From positions 1 through 37,833 of the IMG/VR virus record IMGVR_UViG_3300032084_001688: 37,833 nucleotides of DNA, one strand, 5' to 3'. Positions 1 through 7,470 of this stretch are shown here, piece by piece. The position numbers were made by a program, and so were the translations under genes. Source of the stretch: a virus. Within the stretch, counting starts at the first letter, position 1. Each line of letters opens with the position of its first letter. The notes beneath the pieces were generated by a model. The model was not told where the DNA came from, did not search any database, and saw only the letters and a list, made by a program, of their open reading frames with translations.

Positions 1-33
1 TTAGATGATGAAAATGATGTATTAGAAAATTAA
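1..33 (+). CDS. C-terminal end of an upstream gene (partial)
   Basis: Frame 1 reads ten codons (LDDENDVLEN) and then TAA at 31-33. The acidic tail and the gene-like spacing to the promoter-like element just downstream suggest the 3' end of a gene that begins outside the window. Too short to identify; it could also be chance. Confidence 0.4.
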   Translation, partial: LDDENDVLEN

Positions 34-35
34 AG

Positions 36-45
36 CATATTTATT
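36..45 (+). promoter_or_regulatory. Candidate phage late promoter element, CATATTTATT
   Basis: One of eight copies in this window of [C/G]ATATTTAT[A/T]. It ends 13 bases before the ATG at 59 and is followed by an A-rich leader (TATAAAAAAAG). A late-promoter role is inferred from recurrence, fixed orientation toward the gene and the gp55-like sigma encoded at 20940-21731. Confidence 0.5.
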
Positions 46-58
46 ATAAAAAAAGAAC

Positions 59-847
59 ATGGATTTCGGTACATTAAAAAATACATTTACAGAGACTTAT
101 ATTAAGTCCCACTTAAACGAAGACGTAAAAGGTAAAGAACTATATAAAAGATTTTTAGAGGTATTAAAAGAAAGTGAGACTTTAAAGTCTTACTTTATTG
201 TTTATAAAAATCTAGAAAACAAAACAGTTTCCAACGAATTCGAAGCTAATGAATATCTTAGAGAAAATTTAGCTATATTAGATAAATTTAGAGGTGATAA
301 AAGTATCATCAAAGAATCTCAGAAATTAATTAATTTATTAGAAAATAATGACGTTGAGGTGTCTAGTGAATCTACCACTTTTAACAAATCGTTACATACA
401 CTAACTACTAATTCTAGAGACATCAATAATATAGATTCCATACACGAAGCTAAACTAAACTTAGTTAAACATTTAATGGAGGATAAAAATAAAGTTAATA
501 GTGATGATGAATTAGTTAGGGAAAATATTGATGTAAGTAAATTTCTTAATATAGCCACTGAAAAGTATAATGAAAAATATTCTACTTTATCTGAGGAAGA
601 AAAGAATATAATTAAAGTTTTAAGGGAAGGTAGTGAAAGTGATAAAGAATCATTACTACGTTCTATGGTCAAAGAAACAGTTTCACTAGTTAATGGTAGG
701 TTAGAGGGGACGAAAGATAACATAGACCTTAAAGCTAAACTATTAGAAACCAAGGATGTTATCTACAATATGGAATATAACGTAGAGACATTTTCTGAAA
801 ATATTAAAAAACTCTACGACATTAAAAGTGTATTTGTAGGGTCATGA
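59..847 (+). CDS. Hypothetical helical protein
   Basis: 262 residues, highly charged and rich in Lys, Glu, Asn and Leu, predicted by eye to be mostly alpha-helical. No signal peptide, membrane segment, cysteine cluster or known motif is visible, and I do not recognise the family. The ATG at 59 follows the late-promoter-like element at 36-45 by 13 bases, which supports this start. Its stop codon overlaps the start of the holin-like gene (ATGA at 844-847), so the two are probably translationally coupled and expressed late. It could be a virion or scaffold-associated protein, but only its position suggests that. Confidence 0.75.
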   Translation: MDFGTLKNTFTETYIKSHLNEDVKGKELYKRFLEVLKESETLKSYFIVYKNLENKTVSNEFEANEYLRENLAILDKFRGDKSIIKESQKLINLLENNDVEVSSESTTFNKSLHTLTTNSRDINNIDSIHEAKLNLVKHLMEDKNKVNSDDELVRENIDVSKFLNIATEKYNEKYSTLSEEEKNIIKVLREGSESDKESLLRSMVKETVSLVNGRLEGTKDNIDLKAKLLETKDVIYNMEYNVETFSENIKKLYDIKSVFVGS

Positions 848-1371
848 AAAATGTATTAAATTATATAGTAACAAATTTTGGTTTTAACGATTTAGGGGAT
901 TTTAGTAATTCTTTAATTCATAAAACATGTCCGTTTTCTTCTAAATCGATATTATTAACTATGTTACCTTTAGCTGGTATATCATCTATAATAGAAACTA
1001 TTTTCGGTCTACAGGGTTTAACTGTATTGGCTTTTGTTATACTAGTTACTTTAGAGTTATTAACTGGTCTTATAGCTTCTAGGTCTAGAGGTGAGGCCAT
1101 AGTATCCAAAAAGTTTAGTAGGTTCGGATTAAAAGTTTTTGTTTGGTTGTCCTTACTATTTGTACTTAACGCTTTAAAGAGAGAATATCACGATGAAGGA
1201 TTATTCGATGGTATGGCTAGTGTGTTATTTACTTGGTTACATGGTACGTTATTTATTTACATAAATTTAGAATATTTAATATCAGTACTAGAAAATTTAG
1301 GTATTATTACTGGTAAAGATAACGATGGTATAATTAAGGTTATTAAGAAAAAGTTTAAGGGTTTATTTTAA
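844..1371 (+). CDS. Holin-like membrane protein
   Basis: 175 residues with several hydrophobic segments, roughly 33-52, 56-77, 94-108 and 118-145. Between the second and third lies a polar loop reading GLIASRSRGEAIVSKKFSR. A membrane segment ending in TGLIASR, then a GE and a basic SKKFSR stretch, resembles the phage holin_4 family (PF05105-type), whose members form inner-membrane lesions at lysis. The ATG overlaps the stop of the upstream gene by four bases. No endolysin is adjacent in this window, so the lysis role rests on resemblance alone. A structural or unrelated membrane role is possible. Confidence 0.6.
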   Translation: MKNVLNYIVTNFGFNDLGDFSNSLIHKTCPFSSKSILLTMLPLAGISSIIETIFGLQGLTVLAFVILVTLELLTGLIASRSRGEAIVSKKFSRFGLKVFVWLSLLFVLNALKREYHDEGLFDGMASVLFTWLHGTLFIYINLEYLISVLENLGIITGKDNDGIIKVIKKKFKGLF

Positions 1372-1404
1372 TAAACATAAAAAGTTTTAAATTTAGTTTT
1401 AAGG

Positions 1405-1683
1405 ATGGTTAAAAATATTATACAACGTATGAAAAATTTCTATTCAATTTTCAAAGACAACAACGATTGGAATGAGAAGTCTATTGTAGGTTTTTTATCT
1501 TTCGCTGTTATGGTTATTTTCGCCTTAGGTGATTTAACTACAGGTTACTTTGGAAAGGATTTGGTTATCAACGACTATATTTATAACTCCTTCCTGTGGA
1601 TTGTTTTAGGTTCATTTGGAATAGACGGAGCACAAAAAATATTCGGTGGTAAAAAAACAGACAAAGAAGAAGATATGAGATAA
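1405..1683 (+). CDS. Small membrane protein, possible second holin or antiholin
   Basis: 92 residues. Two hydrophobic segments (about 27-45 and 62-80) are separated by a short polar loop with a glycine. The N-terminus is basic (MVKNIIQRMKNF) and the tail is charged (GGKKTDKEEDMR). This two-helix hairpin layout with charged ends is typical of class II holins, and it follows the holin-like gene by 33 bases. No family is recognised, so the lysis assignment is inference. A strong terminator begins 15 bases after the stop and closes this transcription unit. Confidence 0.6.
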   Translation: MVKNIIQRMKNFYSIFKDNNDWNEKSIVGFLSFAVMVIFALGDLTTGYFGKDLVINDYIYNSFLWIVLGSFGIDGAQKIFGGKKTDKEEDMR

Positions 1684-1698
1684 TCCCAAATAATGTAA

Positions 1699-1726
1699 AG
1701 CCTCAACGAAAGTTGGGGCTTTTTTT
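1699..1726 (+). terminator. Rho-independent terminator
   Basis: A nine-pair stem (AGCCTCAAC / GTTGGGGCT, one G-T wobble) closes a GAAA tetraloop and is followed by seven T residues. It ends the holin-region transcript before the glutamine synthetase gene. Confidence 0.9.
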
Positions 1727-1781
1727 ATTGCACAAAAATGTGTAAAATTAATAATAATAATTTAGTTTCAAAAACAATTAA

Positions 1782-2858
1782 ATGAAAATTTTTTTAGAGT
1801 ACGTTTGGTTGGATGGTTATAAACCAGCTAACCTTAGAAGTAAAACGAAAGTTTTAGATTTACCTAAAGACGTAAAAGAACTATCGAACAAAATTGATGG
1901 TTTACCAGTGTGGTCGTTTGACGGTAGTTCAACTAAACAGGCTGAAGGTACAGATAGTGACTGTTTACTAAAACCTGTTTACATGGTGGATGACCCTTTT
2001 AGGGGTAAACCACATAAAATTGTCCTATGTGAAGTTTTAAATGCGGATGGTTCACCTCATGAAACAAACACAAGAACAGAATTAGAAGAAAGGTATAAAA
2101 ATGAATCTAACCGTAGAAAAGAAGACTTACCTTGGTTCGGTTGGGAACAAGAATACACCTTAACTACAAAACCTAATTTTAAAGAAGGTGAGGGTTTACC
2201 TCTTGGTTTTAGACCTAATGAAAGTCCTAGAGCACAGGGAGAGTTTTATTGTGGTGTAGGTTCTAATAATGTTGTAGGAAGAAAAATCACTGAAGAACAT
2301 TTACAGAAATGTGTTGAGGTGGGACTTGATGTCTCAGGTGTAAATGCTGAAGTAATGTTAGGTCAGTGGGAATATCAAATAGGACCTGTTACACCAGTTA
2401 ATGGGTCAGACCAATTATGGATTTCTAGGTACATATTAAACCGTGTGGCAGAAGAACACGGAGTAAACGTCTCTTACCACCCAAAACCTATGAAAGGGGA
2501 TTGGAACGGTTCGGGATGTCACGTTAATTTTTCAACACCTGAAATGAGAGAAGAAGGTGGTCAAAGATTCATTGAGGAAATGTGTGAAAGGATGGGTGAT
2601 TTACGTGATGAACACATCAAATCATACGGTGAACACAATGAGGAACGCTTGACTGGAAACCATGAAACGTCTAAAATTACAGAATACAGTTGGGGTTATA
2701 GTGACAGAGGTAGAAGTATTAGAATACCTGTGTCAGTAAGATTAGAAGGAAAAGGTTATTTAGAAGATAGAAGACCTTCATCTAATTGTGACCCATATAA
2801 GGTTTCACTAAGAATGGTTGAGACAGCTTATTTAACAACTGAAATAATACAAGGATAA
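1782..2858 (+). CDS. Type II glutamine synthetase
   Basis: Makes glutamine from glutamate, ammonia and ATP in the cytoplasm. The 358-residue length matches the short eukaryote-type GSII family rather than the roughly 470-residue bacterial GSI. Family landmarks are in order: FDGSS (46-50) in the beta-grasp domain, WFGWEQEYTL (118-127) and GQWEYQIGP (194-202) carrying metal and glutamate ligands, NGSGCHVNFS (242-251), NHETS (293-297), DRGRSIRIP (308-316) and EDRRPSSNCDPY (328-339). All look intact, so the enzyme is probably active. It lies between terminators with one downstream unknown gene, as a likely auxiliary metabolic gene for nitrogen or amino-acid supply. Many Bacteroidetes carry GSII, so capture from a host is plausible. 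Confidence 0.95.
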   Translation: MKIFLEYVWLDGYKPANLRSKTKVLDLPKDVKELSNKIDGLPVWSFDGSSTKQAEGTDSDCLLKPVYMVDDPFRGKPHKIVLCEVLNADGSPHETNTRTELEERYKNESNRRKEDLPWFGWEQEYTLTTKPNFKEGEGLPLGFRPNESPRAQGEFYCGVGSNNVVGRKITEEHLQKCVEVGLDVSGVNAEVMLGQWEYQIGPVTPVNGSDQLWISRYILNRVAEEHGVNVSYHPKPMKGDWNGSGCHVNFSTPEMREEGGQRFIEEMCERMGDLRDEHIKSYGEHNEERLTGNHETSKITEYSWGYSDRGRSIRIPVSVRLEGKGYLEDRRPSSNCDPYKVSLRMVETAYLTTEIIQG

Positions 2859-2868
2859 AAAAATCATT

Positions 2869-3309
2869 ATGAAAAGAGGCAAGGAGATTTCCTTATCTTT
2901 ACCCTACGAATATAATGTTGTTTCAGGTACGGTAGATAATAGACACCCGAAATCAATATACATTCAAATATCAGCATGGGGTAAACCTAAGGATAATAGA
3001 GAAGAAGATTACGAAAAAATTATTAGACAAAAATCAAAAAGAGTTAAAAAGAAATTATATGAGGTATTAAATAAACACGATAGATTTTACAAAGATAGAT
3101 GTATTGTTGATTTTAATATGGCCTCATCAGGTGTTTCTTTCGATAAAAGAAGTTTTATGTCGGTAGAAATGACATTATTTCAAAAAGAACCATTTATACA
3201 AGTTAACTCAGAAGAACTATTCCCAACACTAAATAACATTTCCACAGAAATTATTAAAGGTGTTTTTGAAGAAGATGAAGATTTTAAATTTTATAGACGT
3301 AAATCCTAA
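2869..3309 (+). CDS. Hypothetical protein co-transcribed with glutamine synthetase
   Basis: 146 residues, charged and soluble, with a basic helical stretch (residues 45-65, rich in Lys and Arg) and an acidic C-terminus (EEDEDF). No motif is recognised. It starts 10 bases after the glutamine synthetase stop and ends just before a strong terminator, so the two genes form a small operon. Its function is unknown. Confidence 0.75.
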   Translation: MKRGKEISLSLPYEYNVVSGTVDNRHPKSIYIQISAWGKPKDNREEDYEKIIRQKSKRVKKKLYEVLNKHDRFYKDRCIVDFNMASSGVSFDKRSFMSVEMTLFQKEPFIQVNSEELFPTLNNISTEIIKGVFEEDEDFKFYRRKS

Positions 3310-3313
3310 AAAG

Positions 3314-3339
3314 AAACCCCCTCAATCGAGGGGGTTTTT
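3314..3339. terminator. Bidirectional terminator between convergent genes
   Basis: A ten-pair perfect stem (AAACCCCCTC / GAGGGGGTTT) with an AATC loop. T-rich tracts follow on both strands (TTTTT on +, TTTCTTTTT on -). It separates the + strand gene ending at 3309 from the - strand gene ending at 3341. Confidence 0.9.
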
Positions 3340-3340
3340 A

Positions 3341-3997
3341 TTATGAAGATGCCTTAGCTCCTTTTAGTTGGAGTACAGGTCTTACTTCCTCATAGAGTGT
3401 TTCGATGTCAACATCTTTCTCTTTAGAGATTAAGTACAATTTATCAATAGTACCTTTTTTAATAGAGTATTTAGTAACACCCTCTATTAGGTTTTCTTTA
3501 TCCTCGTCAGAGATTTCATCACACTCCTCAAAGAATTTTTCGATAACTTCTTGGTTTCTCTCCAATACATCCATATTGAATTTAAATTCGGTAGTTTCAT
3601 CTACAAATGTATCTATTAAATTTTCATCATCATCGTAAGTACCGTAAGTTTCGTTAAGGTAATTAGCTCTTTCATCATCAATAGATAAGTATTTGTCTTG
3701 TGGTACCACCATTACAGTCCCACCAGCTTCTGATGTAATGTGAAAGGATTCTTTTTTACCTGTTTTACCTAATAGTTTACAGAATTCGTCTGAACCCATC
3801 TGTTTGATATCACCTTCGATAGATTTATATTCAGCGGTAAGTTCGGTAATTTTAGCTTTTAAAGTGGCAAACTTGTCTAATTTTTCATTGAACTCTTTAA
3901 CTTCCTCAGAAGTTTCAAATTTAGGTGTTACCTGTACTTTCTCTTTAGTAGTAGACTTTTTCTTAGTTGTAGCTTTCTTTTTATCAAAAATTCCCAT
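3341..3997 (-). CDS. Hypothetical lysine-tailed, coiled-coil protein
   Basis: 218 residues. The N-terminus is strongly basic and low-complexity (residues 6-20, Lys and Thr repeats). A heptad-like helical region follows (about 30-70), then an acidic body with EECDEISDEDKEN. I do not recognise the family; the basic tail would suit nucleic-acid binding, which is a guess. It has its own promoter fitting the Bacteroidetes vegetative consensus, so unlike the surrounding late genes it may be expressed early by host RNA polymerase. Confidence 0.75.
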   Translation of the reverse strand: MGIFDKKKATTKKKSTTKEKVQVTPKFETSEEVKEFNEKLDKFATLKAKITELTAEYKSIEGDIKQMGSDEFCKLLGKTGKKESFHITSEAGGTVMVVPQDKYLSIDDERANYLNETYGTYDDDENLIDTFVDETTEFKFNMDVLERNQEVIEKFFEECDEISDEDKENLIEGVTKYSIKKGTIDKLYLISKEKDVDIETLYEEVRPVLQLKGAKASS

Positions 3998-4032
3998 GTG
4001 TAATTGTTTTTAGTAGTTGAACATCTTGAGTA

Positions 4033-4062
4033 CAAATATAGTGTACACTTTTTAATTGGCAA
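4033..4062 (-). promoter_or_regulatory. Bacteroidetes-type vegetative promoter
   Basis: On the - strand, TTG (4062-4060) is followed by 19 bases and then TATATTTG (4040-4033). This matches the Bacteroidetes primary-sigma pattern of a TTG element near -33 and TAnnTTTG near -7. It lies 36 bases upstream of the ATG at 3997, with the expected start site inside that leader. Confidence 0.65.
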
Positions 4063-4064
4063 TG

Positions 4065-4074
4065 GATATTTATA
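4065..4074 (+). promoter_or_regulatory. Candidate phage late promoter element, GATATTTATA
   Basis: A copy of the recurring element, followed by TAAAAAG, ending 14 bases before the ATG at 4089. It lies inside the longest open frame (from TTG at 4056), which shows that the upstream start codons are not used. Confidence 0.55.
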
Positions 4075-4088
4075 TAAAAAGTCAAGAA

Positions 4089-5165
4089 ATGAGTAAAAAA
4101 TATCATATAACAGAGTCTCAGATGAGACGTTTAGTTAAACATATTAACGAAAGTCAGAAAGAACAAGAGGTATTAGAAGAGGGGTGGAAAGAAGTCGCTT
4201 TAGGTGCCGCTATGTTACTTGGAGCCACTTTTGGTGGTAATCAAGCTATGGCTCAGAAAGCTAACGACGCTGTAAATAAAACTGAAATACTAACACAAAT
4301 TAAATCTACACTAGAAGATGAAGAAGGTAAGGCCAATTTAGCCAAATTCCTTAAAATGTCTCCTGAACAGTTAGACGGTTATTTAGTTAAAAACGCTGAA
4401 AGGGTTGAGAATGACTTTGAGATGGCGGCTAAGAAAAAGAAATTAAATCTTAGTTTACATGTTAAAGATGTTAAAAATCAAAGGGGTAATATTACTTCTA
4501 AGGTTAAACAAGGTTACGCTGTTTCTGATATTATTGTACACAGAGACACTATTGTTGAACCAGGTGATGTTGTTTATGCACAAGATACAATAGACATCGC
4601 TTACTCTAACGCGGAAATGTTCGTTACAGGTAAATACCAATTAACACCTGAAGTAATGAACGACATTAATCAAACTATTGAGTCATTAAAATCTGTTGGT
4701 GGTAAGATTGTTAAAGTAAATGTGGAAGCTTCCACAGATAAAGAACCAATTAAAATAGGTAACGACCAACTAGCTAAAAACAGAGCTAATAGTGTTATCC
4801 AAGTTCTACAGTCTTTAGGTGTTGATGCTGACATGAGTGTAACAACACTACCCGACCAAGGGCCTGATGTGTATAGTAGAACTATGTCATCACAAGAAAG
4901 AGAACAAGCTCGTCAACAAACATCGGAATATAGATACGTTAAAATCAGTTTTGTTGTTATAGTAGCCGAACCTGTAACCGACCAACCTGAACCACTTTAT
5001 AAAGTTAACGAAAGGATTGAGGTTAAATTGGTTAGAACGGGTGTATACAAAAAAGGTAAACCAAAGAAATTTAAATACAAGAAACCTAAAACAAATTACA
5101 AAGGTAAATGTGTTAAGGTTAAAAAACATAAAGGACCAAAATTAGACTGTTATTTTGAAATGTAG
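4089..5165 (+). CDS. Tagged OmpA-like domain protein, putative virion cargo
   Basis: 358 residues from the ATG at 4089. That start is preferred over TTG 4056 and ATG 4062 because the promoter-like element lies at 4065-4074 and because it exposes the N-terminal tag. Residues 1-21 read like the other tags here (HITESQMRRLVKHINE) and end in I-N-E, a T4-type prohead protease site; a second such site (L-E-E) is at 29-31. A hydrophobic stretch (about 35-55, ending AMAQ) follows. Residues about 183-300 resemble the OmpA C-terminal peptidoglycan-binding fold, with NDQLAKNRANSV (225-236). The tail is very basic (KKGKPKKFKYKKPK). It may be a capsid- or tail-associated cell-wall-binding protein, or a secreted one. 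Confidence 0.75.
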   Translation: MSKKYHITESQMRRLVKHINESQKEQEVLEEGWKEVALGAAMLLGATFGGNQAMAQKANDAVNKTEILTQIKSTLEDEEGKANLAKFLKMSPEQLDGYLVKNAERVENDFEMAAKKKKLNLSLHVKDVKNQRGNITSKVKQGYAVSDIIVHRDTIVEPGDVVYAQDTIDIAYSNAEMFVTGKYQLTPEVMNDINQTIESLKSVGGKIVKVNVEASTDKEPIKIGNDQLAKNRANSVIQVLQSLGVDADMSVTTLPDQGPDVYSRTMSSQEREQARQQTSEYRYVKISFVVIVAEPVTDQPEPLYKVNERIEVKLVRTGVYKKGKPKKFKYKKPKTNYKGKCVKVKKHKGPKLDCYFEM

Positions 5166-5166
5166 T

Positions 5167-5193
5167 AAAAAGGTGGGTTATCCCACCTTTTTT
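5167..5193. terminator. Bidirectional terminator between convergent genes
   Basis: An eleven-pair perfect stem (AAAAAGGTGGG / CCCACCTTTTT) with a TTAT loop. Its A- and T-tracts make it work in both directions. It separates the OmpA-like gene (stop at 5165) from the CAP-domain gene, whose stop codon at 5192-5194 touches the T-tract. Confidence 0.9.
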
Positions 5194-5830
5194 ATTCTCT
5201 AAAGTTTTGTACCATATACTCATCACCCCAAGACGGATGTCCTTTTATATAATAAACTGATATATACTTCCATTTAACGTTAAGTATATTATATCTGTGT
5301 CCATAACCAGGTACACCAGCATCTACCATTAAACCTATTAAACTAGAACCACAATTTTCCGAACCTTTAGGTCCTAGTCTTTCAAACGGTGTTTGACCGT
5401 TTGGTCCGTAGTGTCCTGTTTGATTAACACTTTTTAAATACTCTCCGTGTGATACAGTTATTTTATACATTAAAGAATCAAATACTAATGTATCCATTGG
5501 TGTCAAAGTATCTAAAATACTTATTAGTTCTTCAGCTACTTTAATGTTTCTGATATGAACGTCTTTACCTGTGGTTTTTTTTATGTTAATATTTTTATTG
5601 TTAACATCTTTATTGCCTGTATAAGACACTGTTTTTATGGTAGATTTTGGGTCATCGTATCTACTCAATAACCACTTCTGAGCGTCCAAATATTTCTCAA
5701 CTTTTGGTATGTAAGATTTTGGGTTACTTCTAATTTTATTGATTTCATAAATCATTAACATTTCCTCATTGGTTTGTGTCGAACAAACAAACGGTACTAA
5801 AACTAATAATATTGCTATAAACTTTTTCAT
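5192..5830 (-). CDS. Secreted CAP-superfamily (SCP/PR-1-like) protein
   Basis: 212 residues from the ATG at 5830, chosen because MKKFIAILLVLVPFVCS is a clear signal peptide; the longer frame to 5875 only adds residues overlapping the upstream terminator. After the signal comes INKIRSNPKSY, typical of the first helix of bacterial CAP domains. Later come a helix with SHGEYLKSVNQTGHYGPNG, then GSENCGS and GYGHRYNILN, which supply the two histidines (SHG and GHR) and the NIL strand characteristic of the fold. CAP proteins are extracellular with varied roles. A phage-encoded exported copy is unusual and might act in the host envelope. It appears to have its own promoter. Confidence 0.75.
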   Translation of the reverse strand: MKKFIAILLVLVPFVCSTQTNEEMLMIYEINKIRSNPKSYIPKVEKYLDAQKWLLSRYDDPKSTIKTVSYTGNKDVNNKNINIKKTTGKDVHIRNIKVAEELISILDTLTPMDTLVFDSLMYKITVSHGEYLKSVNQTGHYGPNGQTPFERLGPKGSENCGSSLIGLMVDAGVPGYGHRYNILNVKWKYISVYYIKGHPSWGDEYMVQNFRE

Positions 5831-5834
5831 ATCA

Positions 5835-5865
5835 CTAATATACAAAAACAATTTTAAATAGCAAA
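5835..5865 (-). promoter_or_regulatory. Probable promoter of the CAP-domain gene
   Basis: On the - strand, TTTG (5865-5862) is followed by 19 bases and then TATATTAG (5842-5835), close to the Bacteroidetes TTTG-N19-TAnnTTTG pattern. It sits directly after the terminator T-run of the preceding gene. Transcription would start at or just before the ATG at 5830, giving a leaderless or nearly leaderless message. Confidence 0.45.
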
Positions 5866-5891
5866 AAAATCCCATTATTTAAATGGGATTT
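5863..5891 (-). terminator. Terminator of the CCA/2H gene, overlapping its stop codon
   Basis: On the - strand, a ten-pair perfect stem (AAATCCCATT / AATGGGATTT) with a five-base loop is followed by seven T residues (5869-5863). The gene's stop codon (5877-5875) lies at the loop and stem junction, so the last codons form half of the hairpin. Confidence 0.85.
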
Positions 5892-7416
5892 CTTGTAATG
5901 TTCCTGAAATTTTAAAAGGTTCTAATGAAGTCCAAGATGTAATATCATTACTCATTCTAGGTTTACCACTAGGTGATACAGCTAGTGTAACGTGTGGTGT
6001 TTTATTAGATACTTCTAAAGGTGTGTCAACCTTAACAGCTACTACATCACTTGTTGAACCTATATCGGTTACGGTTAATTCTATGTCTTGACCTATAAGA
6101 CCTCTTAATTTCATAGGTAAAGGACCTAAATTAACTGTCATGTGATGACAATAAACCTTCCAATCTTCAATATCTTTAAAGTGTTCGTATAATACGGAAA
6201 CTAAATGGTTTTGTGATTCACCATCCAAAACTACACCCGAATATGATATTGTAGATTTACCCATCAACATTTTGAATTTTTCAGTTTCTATTCTTTCTTT
6301 TTCTTGATTTATTTCTTTACCTCTAAAACCTTGTTTAGCTATTTGACCACCATCGGTGGTTATTTGGTATTTGATGAATGTTTTGATAAAATTAGTATCC
6401 ATACCCATCAACCTACCAAAGTTAGAAATAATTCCGTTATCTAAATGTAATCCTGTTAATTTATTTTTAAATTCAAAAGCTGTATCAGTTTCACCGTTTC
6501 TAAAGAAATCAATTAAAAATTTAACTTGTTTACCTTGTAGTTTGGTAAACTTTAATCTACCTATTAGTTTCTTATCTAAGTTTGTATCAATCTCATTTCT
6601 TAAAATAGAAGATATTACTATAATTGGTACTTTAGACTCAACTACTTCACCATCAGTATTTAAGTCTTGAAATACCCATTTCATTAAATCATATTTTCTA
6701 AGTAACCCTATAAACTGTTTAACAGATTTAGCTTGTATAATACCTTTAATAAATTCATCTTGAATTCTTTCCTGAGCTAAAGGTTTTCCGTCACCACTTA
6801 CTATTGAATTGTCTTTTTTAATAGCCTCATCAATACCTTTATCTACATCGGAACCGACACGTGCAGCAAATCTCATAGACCTCATTATCCTTAATTTGTC
6901 TTCGTCGAATCTATCTTCAGCATTACCAACTGTTTTAACAACACCGTTTTCCAAATCACTGATACCACCCACAAGGTCAACAACCTCACCTGTATCTAAA
7001 TCGTAGAATAAAGCGTTAATGGTTAAATCACGTCTTAATACGTCTTTGTCTATCGTAGAGAATTTTACTTCATCAGGTCTACGACCTTTACCTATATCTT
7101 CACGAAATGTAGCAATCTCGTAAGTGTCATCTTCAGTTACAACGTTTACAACGGCAAACTGTTCACCCGATTCTATTGTGTTGTACATAGGTAAAAGTTC
7201 CTTTACCTTATCAGGTACGGCATCAGTTGCCAAATCAAAATCTTTAGGTTTTCCACCCATCAAAGAATCCCTAACAGCACCACCAACAAGGTATAACTTA
7301 AACCCATTGTCTTTAAAAATTTTATGGATTTTATTTATTGAGTTAGGAACAGGGATATCCATTTTAACTCGGATTTCCTTATTCTCTTTTAGTATCTTTC
7401 TAATCATATCTTTCAT
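5875..7416 (-). CDS. CCA-adding tRNA nucleotidyltransferase fused to a 2H phosphoesterase domain
   Basis: 513 residues. Residues 1-11 (MKDMIRKILKE) match the short tag form here and end in an L-K-E prohead-protease-type site. Residues 25-250 are a class II polymerase-beta-type CCA or poly(A) enzyme: GGAVRD (45-50), the catalytic DFD pair D59/D61, RRDLTINAL (128-136) and the RIMRSMRFAAR helix (176-186). Residues about 385-513 form a second domain with two H-x-T motifs 50 residues apart (H425-M-T427 and H475-V-T477), the signature of 2H phosphoesterases that act on 2',3'-cyclic or 2'-5' phosphates in RNA. The fusion suggests tRNA 3'-end repair in one polypeptide. It is transcribed divergently from gp21. 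Confidence 0.85.
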   Translation of the reverse strand: MKDMIRKILKENKEIRVKMDIPVPNSINKIHKIFKDNGFKLYLVGGAVRDSLMGGKPKDFDLATDAVPDKVKELLPMYNTIESGEQFAVVNVVTEDDTYEIATFREDIGKGRRPDEVKFSTIDKDVLRRDLTINALFYDLDTGEVVDLVGGISDLENGVVKTVGNAEDRFDEDKLRIMRSMRFAARVGSDVDKGIDEAIKKDNSIVSGDGKPLAQERIQDEFIKGIIQAKSVKQFIGLLRKYDLMKWVFQDLNTDGEVVESKVPIIVISSILRNEIDTNLDKKLIGRLKFTKLQGKQVKFLIDFFRNGETDTAFEFKNKLTGLHLDNGIISNFGRLMGMDTNFIKTFIKYQITTDGGQIAKQGFRGKEINQEKERIETEKFKMLMGKSTISYSGVVLDGESQNHLVSVLYEHFKDIEDWKVYCHHMTVNLGPLPMKLRGLIGQDIELTVTDIGSTSDVVAVKVDTPLEVSNKTPHVTLAVSPSGKPRMSNDITSWTSLEPFKISGTLQEIPFK

Positions 7417-7442
7417 ATAGCCTAAATATACCTACAAATGTA

Positions 7443-7452
7443 CATATTTATA
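7443..7452 (+). promoter_or_regulatory. Candidate phage late promoter element, CATATTTATA
   Basis: A copy of the recurring element in the 54-base divergent gap between the CCA/2H gene and gp21. It ends 18 bases before the gp21 ATG and is followed by TAGAAATAAC. It points toward gp21. Confidence 0.55.
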
Positions 7453-7470
7453 TAGAAATAACAAAAAGAT

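Noticed and set aside
319-753. 144-codon open frame on the minus strand
   Set aside because: It is the reverse shadow of the 59-847 gene; Ser- and Leu-rich composition typical of the complement of an AT-rich, Lys- and Glu-rich gene.
1732-1743. Small inverted repeat CACAAAAATGTG before glutamine synthetase as a regulator site
   Set aside because: Only four pairs around an AAAA loop, likely by chance in AT-rich sequence.
4056-4088. N-terminal extension of the OmpA-like gene from TTG 4056 or ATG 4062
   Set aside because: A promoter-like element lies within it, and the tag homologous to other proteins begins at ATG 4089.
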